Shown here: piece by piece, positions 5,806 to 7,665 of the stretch | Layout of the letters: every line of letters starts with the position of its first letter | Position numbering within the stretch: position 1 is the first letter of the stretch | Assembly: GCA_003551785.1 (NCBI GenBank) | Contig: PUNP01000303.1 | Location: forward strand, 1 to 7,665 | Direction of reading: 5' to 3' | DNA length: 7,665 nucleotides | Origin: Candidatus Brocadiaceae bacterium | Lineage (GTDB): Bacteria > Planctomycetota > Brocadiia > SM23-32 | Made by a program: the position numbers and the translations under genes | The notes under the pieces: model-generated | Told to the model about the DNA's origin: nothing | The model's database searches: none | Seen by the model: the letters and a program-made list of their open reading frames with translations, nothing else

Positions 5806-7665
5806 TCAGCAGATTAATTTTTCGGGATTTATTTTATCTATAACGACACCGAGGCTCTCGTCATATTTACCGCACCATCCGAAAAGCCCCGGGCGTATTT
5901 CGGAACAAAGCCCCTCCTGAAGAACTTTTTTCAGTTGATGACTCCACAGATTGACGGAGTAGTTTTGAATTTCGGCAAAATCGTCCTTGCTGAGGTATGG
6001 CTTTTGGGCTATCCTGTCCTCGATATCACGCCCTTTTCCCCATGGCACAATAACCGGCCGGGTATCTGCACTGATAAGGTTGTAATCGGATGCAGTTTCG
6101 GAATAGTTCAAGTTTTCTCGCTTTTCCAGTATTTTCTTTTCATCGAGGGACCTGACATCGTAAAGCCGAGAAAAATATTCCCGGAACATATCGGGAGAAT
6201 GCAGTTTATCCGGGGTTATATCTGAGAGCATAATTCGGCTAAGGTCGGCCGCCGTGCGGTAAGCGCCGGGAGGCATTCCTCCCTCTTCCGGGGTAAAGAC
6301 TATGGCGCGTCCTTTGTTTATTGTATTTTCTCTGTTGCATCTTCCCGCCGCCTGAACGATGGAATCCAGAGGGCCGAATGCCCGGTACACGACGGGGAAG
6401 TCGATGTCCACGCCAGCTTCAACGACCTGCGTGCTGATCAGCCTGCACGGCAGACCGTCCTCCAAACGTTGCAGGATCTCGTCCAGAACAAGCCACCTGT
6501 GTTCCGGGCACATGCTGCTGGAGAGGTGGAAAACAGCGTCACCTTCCACAAGCCGGAAAAGCCGGGCTGCATCTTTTTTGGTGTTGACTATGGCGAGCGC
6601 CTGACGCTGCTCTGTTATTTCCTCCGCGATTTTTTCCCAGGTGCAGTCTGCCAATTCGGTGGGGAATTCATACTCAACCCGCTTGAATTTTTCATACAAT
6701 TTATGGGCGTTAGGTGCCAGTTCGCGGACGGATTCCAACCCTTCAAATCCTTCTCTTTTTGAAAATGCCGGCTGTGTTGCCGTAGAGAAAACGAAGCTCA
6801 CGTTATAATTTTTGACCAGTTCCCGCATAACATCGAGTGAGGGGGCGAGGAGACCGGGCGGGAGAGTCTGCACTTCATCCAAAATAACCACGCTGCGGGG
6901 AATATTGTGCAGTTTACGGCAGCTGCCGGGCCGGTTTGAATGAAGGCTGTTAAAAAATTGGACGGAAGTGGTAACTATGATAGGAGCGTCCCAGTTCTCG
7001 GATGCGAGTTTATTCCATTCGGATTCTCGTTCGCTTTCCAGGCTGCTATGATGTTCAACAACGGCATCATCACCGAATATGTCTTTGTAAACTTGTGCTG
7101 TCTGTTCGATAATGCTTGTATAAGGAATAACAACTATAATGCGATTCAGGCCATGATGCAGAGCATGTTTGAGGGCAAAGCCCATAGCGATCCGGGTTTT
7201 TCCGCCTCCGGTCGGGATACTCATACTGAAGAAACCGGGCTTTTTCCGGGCCGATTCTGTTACAGATTTGTAGACGTCTCTGCGGATACTGTTGAGTTTA
7301 CCTGCCGAAGTTAGATTTGCCTGAGAACGCTGGAATTTGTCATGTAAATCGCTTATTTCATATTTTTTCTCTCTTAGCTCAGCCTTAGAAGGTTGCAAAA
7401 ACATTTCCGTATCGAGGTAATCTGCATCTACCAGGGCGCTTAAAAGAATTCGGACAAAAAATTCGCACGTTCTTTTGTTTTCCGCTGTGGAATCGTTAGT
7501 AATAAATTCCGGGAGTTCGTCGGATAGTTTTTCTTTATTCTTAAATAACTGAATGGCTTCCTGAACCCGTTCGTCGGCTGAACCGTTTTCAAGAATAGAC
7601 TTTACTTCTGACGGGCTTTTCAACCCACCGTGATGCCCGAGTATTGGAAGCACGGCTATTTGAGG
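5806..7665 (-). CDS. cas3: CRISPR-associated helicase-nuclease Cas3 (5' part outside window)
   Basis: The frame stays open through the right edge, so this is a partial gene: 619 residues are visible, and roughly the first 100-150 should be missing. Cas3 is recruited by target-bound Cascade, unwinds DNA 3'-to-5' and degrades it with its HD nuclease domain. Numbering from the GTG at 7653, which is an internal valine and not a start: the last part of the HD domain carries GHHGG (6-10) and SALVDADYLDTE (72-83). The superfamily 2 helicase follows with IPTGGGKT (146-153, Walker A), DEVQ (259-262, Walker B), STAT (290-293), STQVVEAGVDID (407-418) and QAAGRCNRE (434-442). The DEVQ variant is usual for I-C Cas3. 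A C-terminal accessory domain ends at 615. It is the first known gene of the operon, and its promoter is not in view. The HD metal ligands upstream cannot be checked. Confidence 0.96.
   Translation of the reverse strand, partial: PQIAVLPILGHHGGLKSPSEVKSILENGSADERVQEAIQLFKNKEKLSDELPEFITNDSTAENKRTCEFFVRILLSALVDADYLDTEMFLQPSKAELREKKYEISDLHDKFQRSQANLTSAGKLNSIRRDVYKSVTESARKKPGFFSMSIPTGGGKTRIAMGFALKHALHHGLNRIIVVIPYTSIIEQTAQVYKDIFGDDAVVEHHSSLESERESEWNKLASENWDAPIIVTTSVQFFNSLHSNRPGSCRKLHNIPRSVVILDEVQTLPPGLLAPSLDVMRELVKNYNVSFVFSTATQPAFSKREGFEGLESVRELAPNAHKLYEKFKRVEYEFPTELADCTWEKIAEEITEQRQALAIVNTKKDAARLFRLVEGDAVFHLSSSMCPEHRWLVLDEILQRLEDGLPCRLISTQVVEAGVDIDFPVVYRAFGPLDSIVQAAGRCNRENTINKGRAIVFTPEEGGMPPGAYRTAADLSRIMLSDITPDKLHSPDMFREYFSRLYDVRSLDEKKILEKRENLNYSETASDYNLISADTRPVIVPWGKGRDIEDRIAQKPYLSKDDFAEIQNYSVNLWSHQLKKVLQEGLCSEIRPGLFGWCGKYDESLGVVIDKINPEKLIC

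Noticed and set aside
7651..7653. GTG as the start of cas3
   Set aside because: The frame continues to the window edge, and the residues that follow are the internal GHHGG part of the HD domain, so the true start lies outside.

Overview
The window carries almost all of a type I-C (Dvulg subtype) CRISPR-Cas locus. Every gene lies on the minus strand. In transcription order, from the right edge to the left, these are cas3 (5' end outside the window), cas5c, cas8c with an internal cas11c, cas7 (csd2), cas4, cas1 and cas2. They are followed by a leader of about 213 bp and the leader-proximal end of a CRISPR array, which runs off the left edge. There is no cas6, as is normal for I-C, where Cas5 processes the crRNA. 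The host cannot be named from this sequence. It is a bacterium with moderate overall GC, and GC varies clearly from block to block. Type I-C loci occur in many phyla and move horizontally.

Region by region: 1-225 holds three complete identical 32-bp repeats and one clipped repeat, separated by spacers of 35, 35 and 33 nt. The leader, 226-438, contains a long interrupted inverted repeat (GCGAA...TTCGC, 362-400) and a short perfect palindrome (272-287). The adaptation genes cas2, cas1 and cas4 occupy 439-2486. The interference genes cas7, cas8c/cas11c, cas5c and cas3 occupy 2498-7665. Gaps between genes are 5-54 bp, and cas4/cas1 overlap as GTGA, so one polycistronic operon is likely, with its promoter beyond the right edge.

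The genes form a complete pathway. Cas4-Cas1-Cas2 capture and trim new spacers. Cas5c cuts the pre-crRNA and caps the 5' handle. Cas7, Cas8c, Cas5c and Cas11c form Cascade, and Cas3 is recruited to unwind and degrade the target DNA. I see no wholly new system here. The points most worth a second look are: (i) a near-perfect internal Shine-Dalgarno and double ATG inside cas8c, which very probably makes a separate Cas11c of 128 aa; (ii) a Cas5c whose catalytic Tyr and His positions read Phe and Tyr; (iii) a GC step of roughly 12 points inside cas8c; (iv) the structured leader; and (v) a spacer that looks like the translation start of a foreign gene.
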